From: Pilatotrama ljubarskyi
Lineage: Eukaryota > Basidiomycota > Agaricomycetes > Polyporales > Polyporaceae
NCBI GenBank assembly: GCA_022385805.1
Contig: MU277782.1
Location: 7,488-67,709, forward strand
Direction: 5' to 3'
DNA: 60,222 nucleotides
The position numbers and the translations under genes are program-made. The notes under the pieces were generated by a model. That model had not been told where the DNA came from, made no database searches, and saw nothing but the letters and a program-made list of their open reading frames with translations. Below, in pieces: positions 23,910 to 35,658 of the stretch (its first letter is position 1; the number at the start of each line of letters is the position of its first letter).

Positions 23910-25080
23910 ATCAGTTTTGTGTTCGGACTCTGTTGACGGGAGAGCAGAGGACACTCACATTTCTATGTCGACGCCAGCTCGGGTCCACACTAGTCGTACG
24001 ACCGCTGGACGCCCACCGGACCAAGCCGACGGAGGCCACCATTGGCGGGCGACCACCGCGCGGTATGTTTTGCGCTGCGTAGCCGACGTCACACATCTCC
24101 GCTCCTGCTTGCACACAACACACAGCAACTCCTCGAGGGAATACACAGGCGTCAGATGGGGCCGTGCGCTTACGTCTGTCTTCTTTTGGGGCCCAACCCG
24201 AGCAGAGCACGGGTCTCGGGACTTGAAGCCCACCTAGGATCTCTCCGCAATACATGGATCATCCTGCTCGTCCCCGCTAGAGCCCATCGCTCCCCACTAC
24301 GCCGTGTCCTAGCCGTTTGTGCCTTGGAGCGGCTCGGGGAAGTCTTCCCTGGTATCCAGCCATATGCTCATCCACCAGCTGGACGGGCAGTGTCATCAAA
24401 TCCAGCGGCAAACATGATAGTACGGGGAGACTGCTGGGGTCGGAGAACAAAGCGCTCATTTTGCGACGACCGGTCATTCGTGTAGCATCATTGCAACGCA
24501 CATCGACGGCACGCGCCTCTCGGCTTCGGAGTATATCTGACCCACGGCCTCCCGCGCCGTCTATCTCTCTCATGGCGGCGCCTGTGCCGTCTGAATGCTC
24601 AGCGCGACGAGCATCCCGCATATGTCGAGACGAGGTGCGAAGGTAGGAAGACCCGTCTGCCAAGCTCACCGCTCCAAGAACACGCATTCTGACATATGTT
24701 TAGCCTTTCTGCTTGGGGAAGACAGTTCCCGTGGCGTAACAGGCGAACCCGCTATTGGTCTCCACAAGAACGGCGGGACGCTTCACTCAACTCTTGCAGC
24801 ATCCTCGTCCCGGCTTCCGTATGACCAACGCGGCGCAAACCACGCAAGAACTGCAAGAATGGCAACGGAGGGCTGCGGCCCTAGCTTCGCCTCACCCTGC
24901 CCATTCAACGCAAACAACACGACCCCGGGTGTATTCCACGCTTCCCGCTTTCGCGCATTGCGCGGAGATGAACGGTTCGACGAGGGCGATGAGGTCACAC
25001 CTCGAGGCATTCCTGGGAGACCGACGCATAAAGGCGGCCGTTCCGACAATGGTCCTCCGTTGTCGCTCTAAAGCCACTGC

Positions 25081-25699
25081 AGTTTCCGGTTGATGCCTCG
25101 TGTCTGAGGGCACGTGTATGGGCCGGGGACGGGGCCGCTCGTACGGGAGTGATTGGCTGGAAGGCGTATGGGAACTCTTGCCCTGGCGGTGCGAGATGCT
25201 ACGGCGCGGGGATTGCATGTCAGCTGCGAGGCGGGGCGGGGTTCTGTGTCAATGTGAGTAGGGACGTTCCGTCGTGGGCTGAGAAAGATCATACTGACCG
25301 TACGAAAAGGCGGCGGCACATGCATTCGGATAGCCCCAGCATACTTCAACCGGTAACGGTTTGATATTCTATCTTTGGCTGGCTCGCGCCTCTACAGAGC
25401 CGCAGCTATGGAAACATCCACGATGAGACCATGCGTGCAGGTCGGTAACACCCATGTTGGCCGACAAGACTTGTCGTCTACTATTGTCCAGTACTCGGAG
25501 TCTGGGGTACTCAGTTTCTCAAGCACAACATAAGCAGGCGTCCCATTCGGCCAAAGAGGTCGCGATGTCGTATGATAGTGCTCGAATCCAAAGGATGTAC
25601 GGGATGCGTCTACAGATATATCGATCTGTGAAGATACAACGGTGCGTTCAACGGAAGTACTAGATGCGCGTGATGTCGTGTCCTCATGTTCTCTGACTC
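25081..25699. other. Intergenic, nothing found
   Basis: About 620 bases with only short overlapping frames and no repeat or motif of note. Confidence 0.4.
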
Positions 25700-26180
25700 T
25701 CATAGGATCACCGGGACGCAGCCGATCGAGATGAGGGTACCTGTGAAGAAAACAATCAGCGGCTACCCCAGAATGTCGTTCAGTATAGGTGAATACTGCC
25801 GGCGGCCAGCATCGACCGCGTTCTCACCGTGCGAGTTGTCTTCGCAGCAGACGGTAACTGCGGAGCTACAACATAGCGTGAAAAGTGAGCGTCGACATCC
25901 CCACTCTCAAAGCCGGGAACAGCACGTACCAGGCAGATCCGGTGCCGACGCCGACGCCCGTGATGGGCGAACACACGACCCCGATAGGAAGGTCCAGGTC
26001 CTGGACGACGACCCCGACGGCGTCGAGCAGCGGGGCGACGGCGGGGCTGCCTGCGGGCAGGACCTGGTTGCAGCACTGGATGGGCGCGGTGTTGCACGCG
26101 AGGGACGCGTTCGGCGCGGGGGTGGCGACAGCAAGGATTGCGAGCGACGAGAGAGCTAGCAGGGCTGTGGCGGTGTGCAT
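25700..26180 (-). CDS. Class I hydrophobin 3 (shortest)
   Basis: Exons 26180-25930, 25865-25828 and 25740-25700 encode 109 residues. The N-terminus (MHTATALLALSSLAILAVATPA) is a signal peptide. The cysteine layout is the usual one (ACNTAPIQCCNQ, VVCSPI, then the C5 codon split by the intron, VTVCCEDNSHG, IGCVPVIL). It diverges from copies 1 and 2: the second exon ends NSHG instead of NSFG and the C-terminus is valine/isoleucine-rich. ATG chosen at 26180 because it starts the signal peptide. A TATAAG-like box lies about 100 bases upstream on the minus strand. Cell-surface role by family. Confidence 0.93.
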
Positions 26181-27647
26181 GGTTGCGGAGGCTCGGTTCT
26201 GGGGTCTGGAAGTACTAGTACTGAGGTGGCTGCTTTGTGGGCGGGGCGGTGGCGAGCAGGGGCTCTTCTGGAAGAACTCGCGGCTTATATCGTACAACTG
26301 GAAGTGCAATAAGCAGGTGAGAAAGGTGTGCCCACTAACATGGTCTGAAGAGATGACGCCGCTTCTCAGGATCATCAGGCCGGCCTTGGCCTTGCGTATA
26401 GTTTTGACATGAGTGTACGCAAAGTCCCGCCGTCACTGCGGAAATGATACATGCGTACGAGTAGACGTCCGCCCGGCTTCCTGCGAACTTCGACAACGCC
26501 TCGGCGTCTCTCCGGCTCCCGGGGCCGCATTCACCCCACCACGACGCCACGCTGGTATTCTGCAAGAACCCACTATGTATCGAGAAGCTCGGGAAGATAC
26601 GTCATGAGATGGATATTTTTCCGCGGGATACGCCAGCACGTCGTGTGCCACAGGGTACGCGTGTTTGTCAGGTCATGTCGTACGCCGAAGCTTATTGGTC
26701 TGCTCGGTATGCTCTACGACGGAGTCAGACTCGGTTCGAATGTCCTCCAGCCTACGACACAGCTGCAGCATCGCCGTACCCGTGCAACTAGTAGGCTCGA
26801 ATGCGAAGGCACAGACACCTCGTGCAGGCCTCTGTTCATTCGCCCTGCGCCCACCTGGCGCACAAATAACGAGAAGCATACCTTACTACAATAGGTGACA
26901 AGGTTCAGCCGCGAATCTCCCAACCGCAAGTTCGCCCAGGAGATTCACTACAGGGCGGCTACCGCTTCCAGTCGAGCTTACCCGACACCGCTCTCATTCT
27001 CCCGTTCTACACCCTCCGACGCATCGTCCTCTACCTCCGAGCTCGTTCAGTCGCCTGCACTCCCAGGCTCTCCATCCTACTGTACAACAACATGAACTCC
27101 GCCCTGTCTGCTCCTCGTGAACCTCGGGGTCCTCTCTCAGAGAATACTTCTGACGACATCAAACACGATAACACGGGCGGCGAGCGCGCTTGCAGCACGA
27201 AGAGCTGCTTCCCAGGAACGCGACGACGCATGGAAGGCAAGTCAGCCCAACTTCCAAGGGAGGGAACTCCCACAGCCTGTCGCCGTCCTCGACCCCGGAA
27301 TGCGGACAACGTCGGGCTTCCCATCCACGCTGTTGAGTACATACACGTACGACATGCACGTCTCGGGCCTCCTTCGCTGACAACGAGCATTTCTCTCACA
27401 GATGTCGACGAGCTTCGCCGTGGGATAGCAACGAATATAGACAGACCCTCATGCGGTAAGTGGCAGAGTAGACTGAGCACTGGTCTGTAGTCGGTAGGTA
27501 CATAGGCCCTACAACAACAATGTCCTCTTTGAGATTCTAAGATATGTGCTTTATATGCTGTAAGTATCTCTATGGCCTGGGTCGCTCATACTTGTGAGCG
27601 GAGTAAGTGTCCGATTTGTTCGAATCTACTTGACACTCCGTTTGCCC
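26181..27647. other. Intergenic with weak coding-like patch
   Basis: On the plus strand 26900-27380 has coding-like stretches (RRIVLYLRARS, then LLLVNLGVLSQRILLTTS) in different frames that could be a decayed membrane protein, but splice signals do not connect them. Confidence 0.3.
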
Positions 27648-28738
27648 CTAGGGAGCAGACGCGCTGCTGCCGTTCGGCACAAACGTGAAAGTCTACGCGA
27701 AGAGAGGAGAACTCATCAGTAACCGTTGCACGCATCGACCAGTGTAGTCGCAGAGAGACGAGGATGCTAGGGACTACTCACCACCTCGGTAACGGGGCCA
27801 AAGTTGCCGGCAAACAGGTCCACGTTGCCCGTGATCGTGAACGCATCCGAGGACGGGACGTAGATGAGGTGCTCCGCGGGCGTCGAGCCGTCCGGGTTCA
27901 CCCAGGTCACCTGCAGGGTGTTGTCAGCGCCGAGCGTCCAGATCGTCGACTCGACCGGTTCGGCGAGGCCTGACGCGCTCGAGAACGTGTTCGGGCTGTC
28001 CGTAGCGGGCCCGTACGGGACTGTTCGGAGGTAGGGTGTTAGCATGGCGATACGCGACACGCGGAGGGGGGCAGGGAGATGAGGGAGACAGAGACGTACC
28101 CAGGTCGGTGCCTCCAAAGTAGGCATAGTTGAACGAGGAGGAGTCGATCGTGCTGCTGGTACTCGCGAAGCCGAGGATGGCACCGAGGTAAGTATGGTCG
28201 GCGGCGCCGTTCTGCGAACACATCACAGGTCAGCGACATCGGGGTTAACCGCGGGTTCGCAGTAGAGGGCACGCACCAAAGTCTGGAGCCCAAAGGGCCC
28301 AGGGGCATCGCAAGTACGAACAACAACGGAGAGCGCGTCGGCGGCGCTGTCCGTCTTGCCGTACTCGCCGAAAGCGTTCGGGCGGCGCGAAACGTAGGCG
28401 AACACATTCCCGGACAGGTCCTTCGCCTGAATGGTGCCAGTCACCTGGGGACAGGGCGCCGGGGACTGGCGCGCAGCGAGGGCACGGCGGCGGACGTTGA
28501 GATGAGGGCTGCGCGGCGGGAGACCGCGAGCAAGACGCTGAGCGTTGGTCAGGCTGGCCTCGGGACCAGCGAGCGGGATGGAGCGGGTGACAACGCCGGT
28601 GGGGTTGTAGTCCTCAACATCAGAGACGGTACGGCGGACGCGGCTTGGGGCGACCGGGACGGGGCTGGGGACACCCGCGGAGAGAGCGGGGACGGCAAGG
28701 AGGGCGAAGAGGAAGAAGCGGGAGAAGGAGGCGAACAT
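27648..28738 (-). CDS. Secreted protein of a basidiomycete-specific family
   Basis: Four exons (28738-28277, 28211-28100, 28020-27782, 27692-27648) encode 285 residues. A signal peptide (FFLFALLAVPALSAG) is followed by a basic, proline-rich pro-like stretch (RRALAARQ, a possible dibasic processing site). The rest is a beta-rich globular region: CPQVTGTIQAKDLSGNVFAY, LGAILGFASTSS, VESTIWTLGADNTLQVTW, YVPSSDAFTITG, ending VTFTFVPNG. I recognise the pattern from unnamed secreted proteins of agaricomycetes but know no function. It lies inside the hydrophobin array on the same strand as its neighbours, so it may share their surface or fruit-body expression; that is an inference. Confidence 0.85.
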
Positions 28739-29952
28739 GGCGGAAGAGACTGTTGTGTGTAATGAACGTGGGGGTTTGTAGGGTGTGGAGGAGGAGAGTC
28801 CCGAGGAGAGGAGGTGATGGGTCGAGTCCAAGGGATGCGAGGCCCTATCGGTCGATGCTGGTCGCCAGATATACGTGCGCGCCCGATTGGGGGCTGGCAA
28901 AATTGACATTAGTCCCCGCCGCCGGGTCATAAAATGTTGAACCGCTCGCCCAGCGCGCGGGGGTCCAATCAACGCGAGTGCTACCAAACAGCCTAGATCG
29001 TAATGAGCAGTGGCTGTGCCCCATCGGTGGCGCAGTCAGGCCCCGTTTCTGGACGTCCTCATCCTCCGTATCTTCTACTCCTTCGGGGCTTCGTTAGCGC
29101 AAAAGAGGGACGCTCAAGAATGGGAATGCAGTATTCGACGGTCATGCCAGACCTGACGAGTGAGTTTCCAAGAATTGCAGGGAAAACCGTGCAGGTCCCT
29201 GGCGCCTAACCCCACGTTTCTCGGCCCCGAACGCCTCCGGGGGTTCGAGTAACTGACGCTGCCAAGCACGGGCTCATCCAGCCGTCCTACTACCCTCTTC
29301 AGCTCTCCACGCCTCGAGGATCCGGTTGGTGGAAACTCACATACGAGTTGTACGAACGCTCGTCAAGAAGCTGCCGCTTTGTCCGGAGCACCGACATTCG
29401 TCGTCCGTTGCAGTAACCGCCTTGCCCCTGATTGCCATCGCAATCATAGACGGCATTCTCAACTTGCACTAAGCCCACAAAGAACGTGCAGGCGGCTCGA
29501 GAGACTATGCTCAACCTCAACTTGAGGTGATGTGCTTGGGTTGAAGGCGAAACAAGTCAAGGGAGGAGTTACATAGTATGATGGACGTCTCAGGTCGTCT
29601 TCGAGACACCGTCGCATGCTGTACGAGCGCCAAGACGCTTGATTGGTGACTCTATATAGCTCGCTAACGTCGAGTACGTCCTGTACTGGGCAACGCTATG
29701 ACTATTCCTCTCCTTCAGGTTCTTCTGCAGGAACATGCCCAAAACACGGAAAGCCAGATCGTGGAACTTCAATGCATGGCGATCCGTCTGAAGGTGCGGA
29801 TCGCATCGCATAGACTACTGAGTACATCGCCAGGCGAGACAGGATACCACACTAATTCGAGGACAATCCGAAGACCCTCGTCCTACCCACTACTGGCCGC
29901 CGATCATTCCTCCAACTCGTCTTTCCTGTTAACCACCGCTTGTGGTTGTGAT
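28739..29952. other. Intergenic, nothing found
   Basis: About 1.2 kb of short overlapping frames. It must contain the promoter of the secreted gene at 28738, but no clear TATA box was seen. Confidence 0.4.
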
Positions 29953-30451
29953 CTACGCGCCCAGATCGACCGGCACGCAGCCAATGGCAGCGAGACCTCC
30001 TGTCGGCGGCAAACAATCAGCAAAGACTCCGTGACGGAATACTGCAACCTCGCGAGATCCATACCGGCGAAGTTCTGGTCGCAGCACACAGCGTTGCTAT
30101 CGCTGTCCCAACCAATGCGTCAACATTCCCATTCCCACACTAACATCAGTCGCCAGACCAAGCCACAACGTACCAGCTCGCACCACTGCCGACGCCCACG
30201 ACGCTGATGGGGTCGCACGTGAGGCCGGCGAGGACGTTCAGGTCCTGCACGTCGACTCCGAAGCCCTTGAGGATCGTCGCGAACGGGTCGCTCGCGGCGG
30301 AGCCCGTCTGCTCGCAGCAGAGCACGGGTGCGGTCGAGCAGGAGCTTGCGGGCTCGGAGCCGCCGGAGCCAGAGCCGCCGCCGTTGGTGGCGGGGGTGGC
30401 GGCAGCAAGGATGGCGAGAGAGGAGATGACCATGGCGAGCTTGGCGAACAT
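29953..30451 (-). CDS. Class I hydrophobin 4 (Gly/Ser linker)
   Basis: Exons 30451-30174, 30102-30065 and 29999-29953 encode 120 residues. After the signal peptide comes a glycine/serine linker (GGGSGSGGSE) before the first cysteine. Cysteines follow the class I plan: C-X6-CC, C4 in LTCDP, C5 split by intron 1, AVCCDQNF, IGCVPV. The acceptor at 30103 (ACAG) keeps the middle exon at 38 nt as in the other copies; an alternative ATAG six bases on would shorten it. The C-terminus is two residues longer (DLGA). Diverged from the tandem pair. Surface hydrophobin by family. Confidence 0.93.
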
Positions 30452-30527
30452 GGTGAGTTCAGATGAGTGCTGCTTCGAGTTTCGAATGCTGGTATGCTGA
30501 GGATTGGGAGACCGAGAGGAGGGTGAG

Positions 30528-30535
30528 CTTTTATA
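30528..30535 (-). promoter_or_regulatory. TATA box of hydrophobin 4
   Basis: TATAAAAG on the minus strand, 77 bases upstream of the ATG at 30451. Confidence 0.6.
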
Positions 30536-31567
30536 TGTCTGCGTCTCGTTACTCGCTCTCTTTGAGAGTGGGCACTCGACGTCATAGCTCGTCTATGCCC
30601 TCCAGCACAGACGGACATCTTGCGACCCTCGGACCTCGCGCTTTGCTTAGCGAAGTCATCTTGAAAGACGTGCATCACTCCTCACTAGGCGCATGACACG
30701 TCTGAGCTCTCAAGCGGACGCAGAGAGGGCGAGTATATCGTCACAGGTACGTTACCGATGCACGCAGTATCCACCTTGAACTGATGAACAGAAGCATACG
30801 TAGGCGGAGCGCCTCCGTCTGGAAGAGAGGAGCAAGAACATGGAGAGGGCGGGCGTTACAGTCGCTGGTGCGGGACCGACGGACCGCGTACGTAATACTC
30901 TGAGCGAACTTCAACGTCGTTTATGATACAACCCTGAAGCCTATAGTATGTCCGCAGGCGGAGCATCCGTAATGCCAATTGCGAGTCAGCCCCGTCTCAG
31001 AGAGACCATCATGGAGGTTCGACCCCGCGGCCGCACGGTGGGATAGTTGGAGCTCATATGTTCATACAGTCGACGGCAGCGGATATTGAAGGGCGATGAT
31101 CACGACATCCAGTCCGTTCAGCGGTCCCGATGACTTCACAGGCACGGTGGTAAGACATCAGAGCTCGGCTTCAAGGCGGACGGATCGTGGAGGGAGAGGC
31201 GCGACCCCTTCTTTCGTACCAGGTCACAGTGCGTGCACCCATTGGTCGGCCTTGTCAGTTGTGCATTTTCAAGTACGAGCAACGCGAGCTGACATATGTT
31301 CATGCAGACCGCACTTGACAGGAATTATTTCGGACGATGTTATTCGAATGCACTGGGCCCACCTACCCGAAGTCTCCTACAATGGTGTCCAAAGTCGGAG
31401 GAGATATCAAGTACGTGTCAATACCTCGAAATGGGATAACTCTTCGAATACGATCATCCACGCCGCGACAACAATTCGAGCGGAAGCGCGGAAACATCCG
31501 GCCGTGCATCTCCCACATGCGCTCTCCCATCCCCAACTCAACCTTCCTTCTCCGGACGCCGGCTCGA
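30536..31567. other. Intergenic, nothing found
   Basis: About 1 kb between hydrophobins 4 and 5. Only short frames; no repeat recognised. Confidence 0.4.
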
Positions 31568-32059
31568 TCAGAGAACAGGCAGGCAGCTGAGCGAAATGAG
31601 TCCCGCTACCCAATTGCAAGCAATCAGCACGTCCGCTCAACATGCTCTCCCGACAGCGACAGAAATCGTACCTAGCGCGCCTTCGTTCGCGCAGCAAACG
31701 GTATGCGCCGAGCTGCAGTGAGTCAGAAGCCGTCGTCAGTATCACTACGTGTTTCGTCGAGGTCCTCCCCGTACGTACCAAGCCGCGCTCCCACCGACGC
31801 CGATACCGTCGATAGGCGTGCACGCGATCCCGACCAAAGTAGTCACGTCCGCCGCGGCGACGCCCACAGCACCGAGGAGCGCCGACGCGATGGTGCTGTT
31901 CGCCGGCATGGTGAGCTGGCAGCACTGGAGTGGATTCGTGCCGCACGCCCCGGAGGAGCCGTTTCCGACCCCGTCGTCGCTAGGCGCGGGAATCGGGGTG
32001 GCGACGGCAAGGATTGCGAGTGCGAAGGTGGTGAGGAGCTTCGTGGCCGTGAGTTGCAT
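31568..32059 (-). CDS. Class I hydrophobin 5 (most divergent)
   Basis: Exons 32059-31779, 31712-31672 and 31605-31568 encode 119 residues. Signal peptide MQLTATKLLTTFALAILAVATP; cysteines ACGTNPLQCC, IACTP, C5 at the split codon, HTVCCANEG, SLSCLPVL. All eight are present. Differences from its neighbours: the middle exon is 41 nt, the conserved D-N after CC is replaced by ANEGAL, and the usual IGC motif before cysteine 8 is LSC. The downstream exon was placed by phase (acceptor GGTAG). Surface hydrophobin by family, possibly with altered assembly behaviour. Confidence 0.9.
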
Positions 32060-33564
32060 AATGCGAGTCAAGCGAATGGTAGGCGAAGGACGATGAGTGG
32101 AGAGTGCTGTGTCGGCACTGGCCGTTTTGAAGGAAACGTTCGAGGGTGTCTGCCCAGGAGTGATGTTACTCATGCCGAAACGCAAGCATGAGTAGAACAT
32201 GCGGCAGAACATCCAGGCGTTCGGAACGCACTGAAGCTTGAAGACCACACGTGTGCGAAACGTCGGAAGCGCGAAGGTACGTCAGACAAGACTCGGCGGC
32301 CCGCGATGTATCAAGTTCTACGTCGTACCAACTCGTTCCGTGGTCGCCTCCGCGTTGGCCACCTGAGACCTCCTTGAATCTTACCATCTAGGATTAAGGG
32401 CAAGATGCGCGTGCCATTCAGCGCGGAAACCTTTGGACGCACTGGTACGATTGCGCATTCCCATGCGCGTCACAGACATGTCGCTCAAAGACCGCAGAAT
32501 GAGGCTTCGAGGGCGCTCCGTCGTCGACCAGGCACAGCGAAGTGTATCCACAGTGTAGCAGTCAAGTAAGGTGGGAATTTCCGTTGTTCATATTGGTGTT
32601 CGCCTTCATGTCGATGTCAACGGAGAGAAAGGGCATGGCATAGTTCGATTCGCGCATCATACATCATGGGCTTCGCTTCTGGGATGACAATCGAGCCGGA
32701 GAAATCGGATTTCGGGACGCAAGTGTTTACGTTCGACCTGTGCAATCTGGCTTCACGTTGAGGGGATCATACAGTACAGAGGACGGTGCAGTGAATGACT
32801 CGCCGGAACGGACTCAGCCAGATCATACATCGTTACAGATTCGGCTTGCTTCTCAAAATAGGGGAAGTCGGTCGTTATATCGGTGGTTTGTTCACACAGC
32901 ATGTTCGGTCATATTCGCGGCGGCAGTGGTCATCTTCGTTCTCGGAAGCCTGTGAAGCCAAAACGTGAACACCATTGTAACCTCCAGGAGCCCCAGACGA
33001 CTTGCATGTTCAATCTGGCTTGCGATCTTGATCCACAGTATGAGCACTGCTGGCTCGAACATAACGGAGTACTAGTGGGACCTACTCCGAGATTCTCATC
33101 TCCTCAAAGAGAGGGCAGTGCACGTCATGCGGCATCCCAGACACCATGTCATATTGTCGGAGTCCAGACCTCTTCGACGTTACGGGATGATGGGTGATCT
33201 TGCAGAGCGTCGCAGCTACGGTAGCCCTACACGTCAGGAAGGGAAGGCCGAGGGCGCCGCGGTGAGAACACATGATAAACGAGGACAGACTCCTGGTGTA
33301 CCTACTACCTACGCTGAAGTTAGCGACATGTGTTCCCTTCAAGCATTGTCGAGGCGGGAATCCTTGATTGTCCCTTAATATCGGAACATGTATGGCGTGG
33401 AAGTGGAACACTAGGAATAGCCAGACGGCGCTCGCCGCTCAGCCTCAGTGCAGACGCAGTCGAGCTCTGTGCATGCAACATTGCCAGCGGTCGACGGACA
33501 CAGGTGTCACTGCAGGCTTCGTGAGTACAGTGCCTAGAGATTTGACGTGAGCTATTCCGCTGGG
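32060..33564. other. Promoters of hydrophobins 5 and 6; no gene
   Basis: About 1.5 kb between divergent hydrophobin genes. Short frames only; the orientation of the array switches here from minus to plus. Confidence 0.4.
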
Positions 33565-33570
33565 TATAAG
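33565..33570 (+). promoter_or_regulatory. TATA-like box of hydrophobin 6
   Basis: TATAAG 96 bases upstream of the ATG at 33661; hydrophobin 7 has the same hexamer at 35559-35564, about 100 bases upstream of its ATG. Confidence 0.5.
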
Positions 33571-33660
33571 AGTACTCGCAGTCCCGCTGGTCATCCTCAG
33601 CGAACACTCACAGTCGCAAGCCAAGCACCTTCAGCCTCAGTCTTCATCGCCTTCGTCGAC

Positions 33661-34141
33661 ATGTTCGCCAAGATCTCCAGCACCTTCGCCGCCCTGAGCG
33701 CGCTTGCAATCCTTGCAGTCGCCACCCCGAACAACACCCCCACGCCTGTCCCGACCGCTCCCGCTGGTGGAGCTGGCTCGTGCTCTACCGGACAGCTCCA
33801 GTGCTGCCAGTCGATCGAGTCCGCGAACAGCGCGACCGTAGTGCCTATCCTTCACGCTCTCGGGGTCGTCCTCCAGGACCTGAACGTGCCCGTCGGCCTC
33901 TCTTGCTCGGGCATCACTGGTGTCGGCGTCGGCGGCTCGGACGGCTGGTAAGCACTACCTGCACAGTGATAGATGGTGAACACCTGATGATGGGGAACCG
34001 ACATACAGCTCTGCCAACGCCGTCTGCTGCGATGATAACAGCTTCGGTCAGTCGTGACGCCCAAACCCTGGAGTTTGACCTGTATTGACGATGGATGCAG
34101 GCGGTCTGCTCGCCATCGGCTGCCTTCCCGCCTCCTTGTGA
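33661..34141 (+). CDS. Class I hydrophobin 6
   Basis: Exons 33661-33947, 34009-34046 and 34101-34141 encode 121 residues. Signal peptide (FAALSALAILAVATP), a short Thr/Pro linker (NNTPTPVPTAPAGGAG), then SCSTGQLQCCQS, LSCSG, the split C5 codon, NAVCCDDNSF and AIGCLPASL. Introns are GTAAGC...CAG and GTCAGT...CAG. It is closest to hydrophobins 1, 2 and 7. First plus-strand member of the array. Secreted surface protein by family. Confidence 0.95.
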
Positions 34142-35540
34142 GGATGGGCGCAAACACACGCCATATAGAGGCACCGGATTCTGAACGAGGAGACGGGGGA
34201 TACGGGGTGTGGACGGGCCGCGTTGAGTAGGGCAGTGCGATGGCTTGTGAACCTGTACAACGTATGAGAGTGCAAATGTATGGCTTGTCGGGGATGACTC
34301 CAGACCGATCAGTGATTCAAGGACATAGCTTAGAAGTATACCATCAAGAGATCCGTGATCAGGATACAACGTACGCGCGCTGACACCCCGAGTCGCGAGA
34401 GACCGCCATCGTAGGCACATCTATCCTGAGACACAGGTCGCATTGCGATTCAGTAATCTAGTGCAAACAGCACTGACAGCCACTGATGTGTACGGGACAT
34501 CGGCAGTCACCAGGCTTGCCCAGTGTAATGATTGTTGCGACAAGCCCGCTATTGTCGCCGTGACGGCGAGTAAGCAGAGAATTGTCGATGATGGATGCGT
34601 ACCCTTCAGAAACTCCGTACAGACTCGGAGGCATAACGTCAGAAGGATTGAGTCGACCCTGTCTCTTTGTCATCGCAATTCTACCTTGCTTCGCATGTGC
34701 TAGCAATAAGTTATGAGTGGGCTGCCAGCGGTCGATGCTGCACAATACCGATGACGAAGAGGCTACGCCATGACTTTATGAGCTCTGTGAGCGGAAGCGT
34801 TGATTGACAGAGCCGAGCTGAAGTTAACGAGCGACTTATGCTCACATCGTAGTAGGCTCTGACAATGGGAAGGCAGTACATGGTGTTTTCCCTGGCCGTC
34901 AGATGGCTGGTATGATAGTAACGTCTTCTCGGGAAGAGCTACAGCTGAATCAAGGCTGCACGCTCTCCTACCCTCGTCGGTTGCGACGAGATGGGGTGAT
35001 CGCCCCGACAAAGTCCGCCTCTCAGGTCCCCGTCAGATCACTTCACAGAACACTCTTGCAGCGTCAGCGACGCGAGGGTGAGACGAAATATCGTGCGTTC
35101 CCGCGGACAAGAATACTTTCGAGGGACGCAGCGGAGATTATGTGGATGACGTACCTTCTTCAGCCGTTTACCTTCTGCCACCCACGGGATGACAGTTGAT
35201 TCTCGTATTGTAGCTAGGTGGGATACTGCGGAGGTTTGTGAGTGTTCAACGATGTCGACGAGAAGGGTGGAGTGAGTGCGTACGGGCACGGCATCGACGG
35301 TCTGCGTATGAACCCCAGAATCCGCGGAAGGGCCGTCTCACGTCGTCAACGCGGGAATATATGACGCTTTCTTCATCTCGGAAGAATATACCCACCTGGA
35401 TGTGGTGCAAGCGTCCGGAAGAGGCCGCCTTCGCAACCTGAACCAGCGTTGTCATCATGTTCTCCGTACGGAGACTCAGAGCACGCACTGACATTTCTGC
35501 ATGACGTCTGCACGTTCTCTCTGGCCACGATGCGAACCTG
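34142..35540. other. Intergenic, nothing found
   Basis: About 1.4 kb between hydrophobins 6 and 7 with only short overlapping frames. Confidence 0.4.
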
Positions 35541-35658
35541 AAAGAGGTTCGACGAGGTATAAGAAGGGCGACGATATGCTGCTAATCCTCACTGAACACT
35601 CACCAGCGTACATCCCAAGCAACAACAGCCTCAGCTGCCTTCATCTTCCATCGCTACC

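Larger units (their letters stand above)
22994..25080. repeat. Tandem duplication unit 2 (with hydrophobin 2)
   Basis: Counterpart of the unit at 20784-22740. Besides the hydrophobin gene, the intergenic DNA on both sides matches in patches, with insertions and deletions. I see no further gene in the flanks. Confidence 0.7.

Noticed and set aside
25686..26412. Long plus-strand frames of 157 and 175 codons
   Set aside because: Antisense to hydrophobin 3; the minus-strand gene explains the sequence fully.
29299..29520. Cysteine-containing minus frame (DCDGNQGQGGYCNG) considered as another small secreted protein
   Set aside because: No signal peptide, only two nearby cysteines, and no supporting exons; not a hydrophobin.
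30463..30696. Plus-strand frame upstream of hydrophobin 4
   Set aside because: It overlaps the promoter and TATA box of the minus-strand hydrophobin and has no domain.
35238..35500. Overlapping frames upstream of hydrophobin 7
   Set aside because: Short, on both strands, no homology; treated as promoter region.
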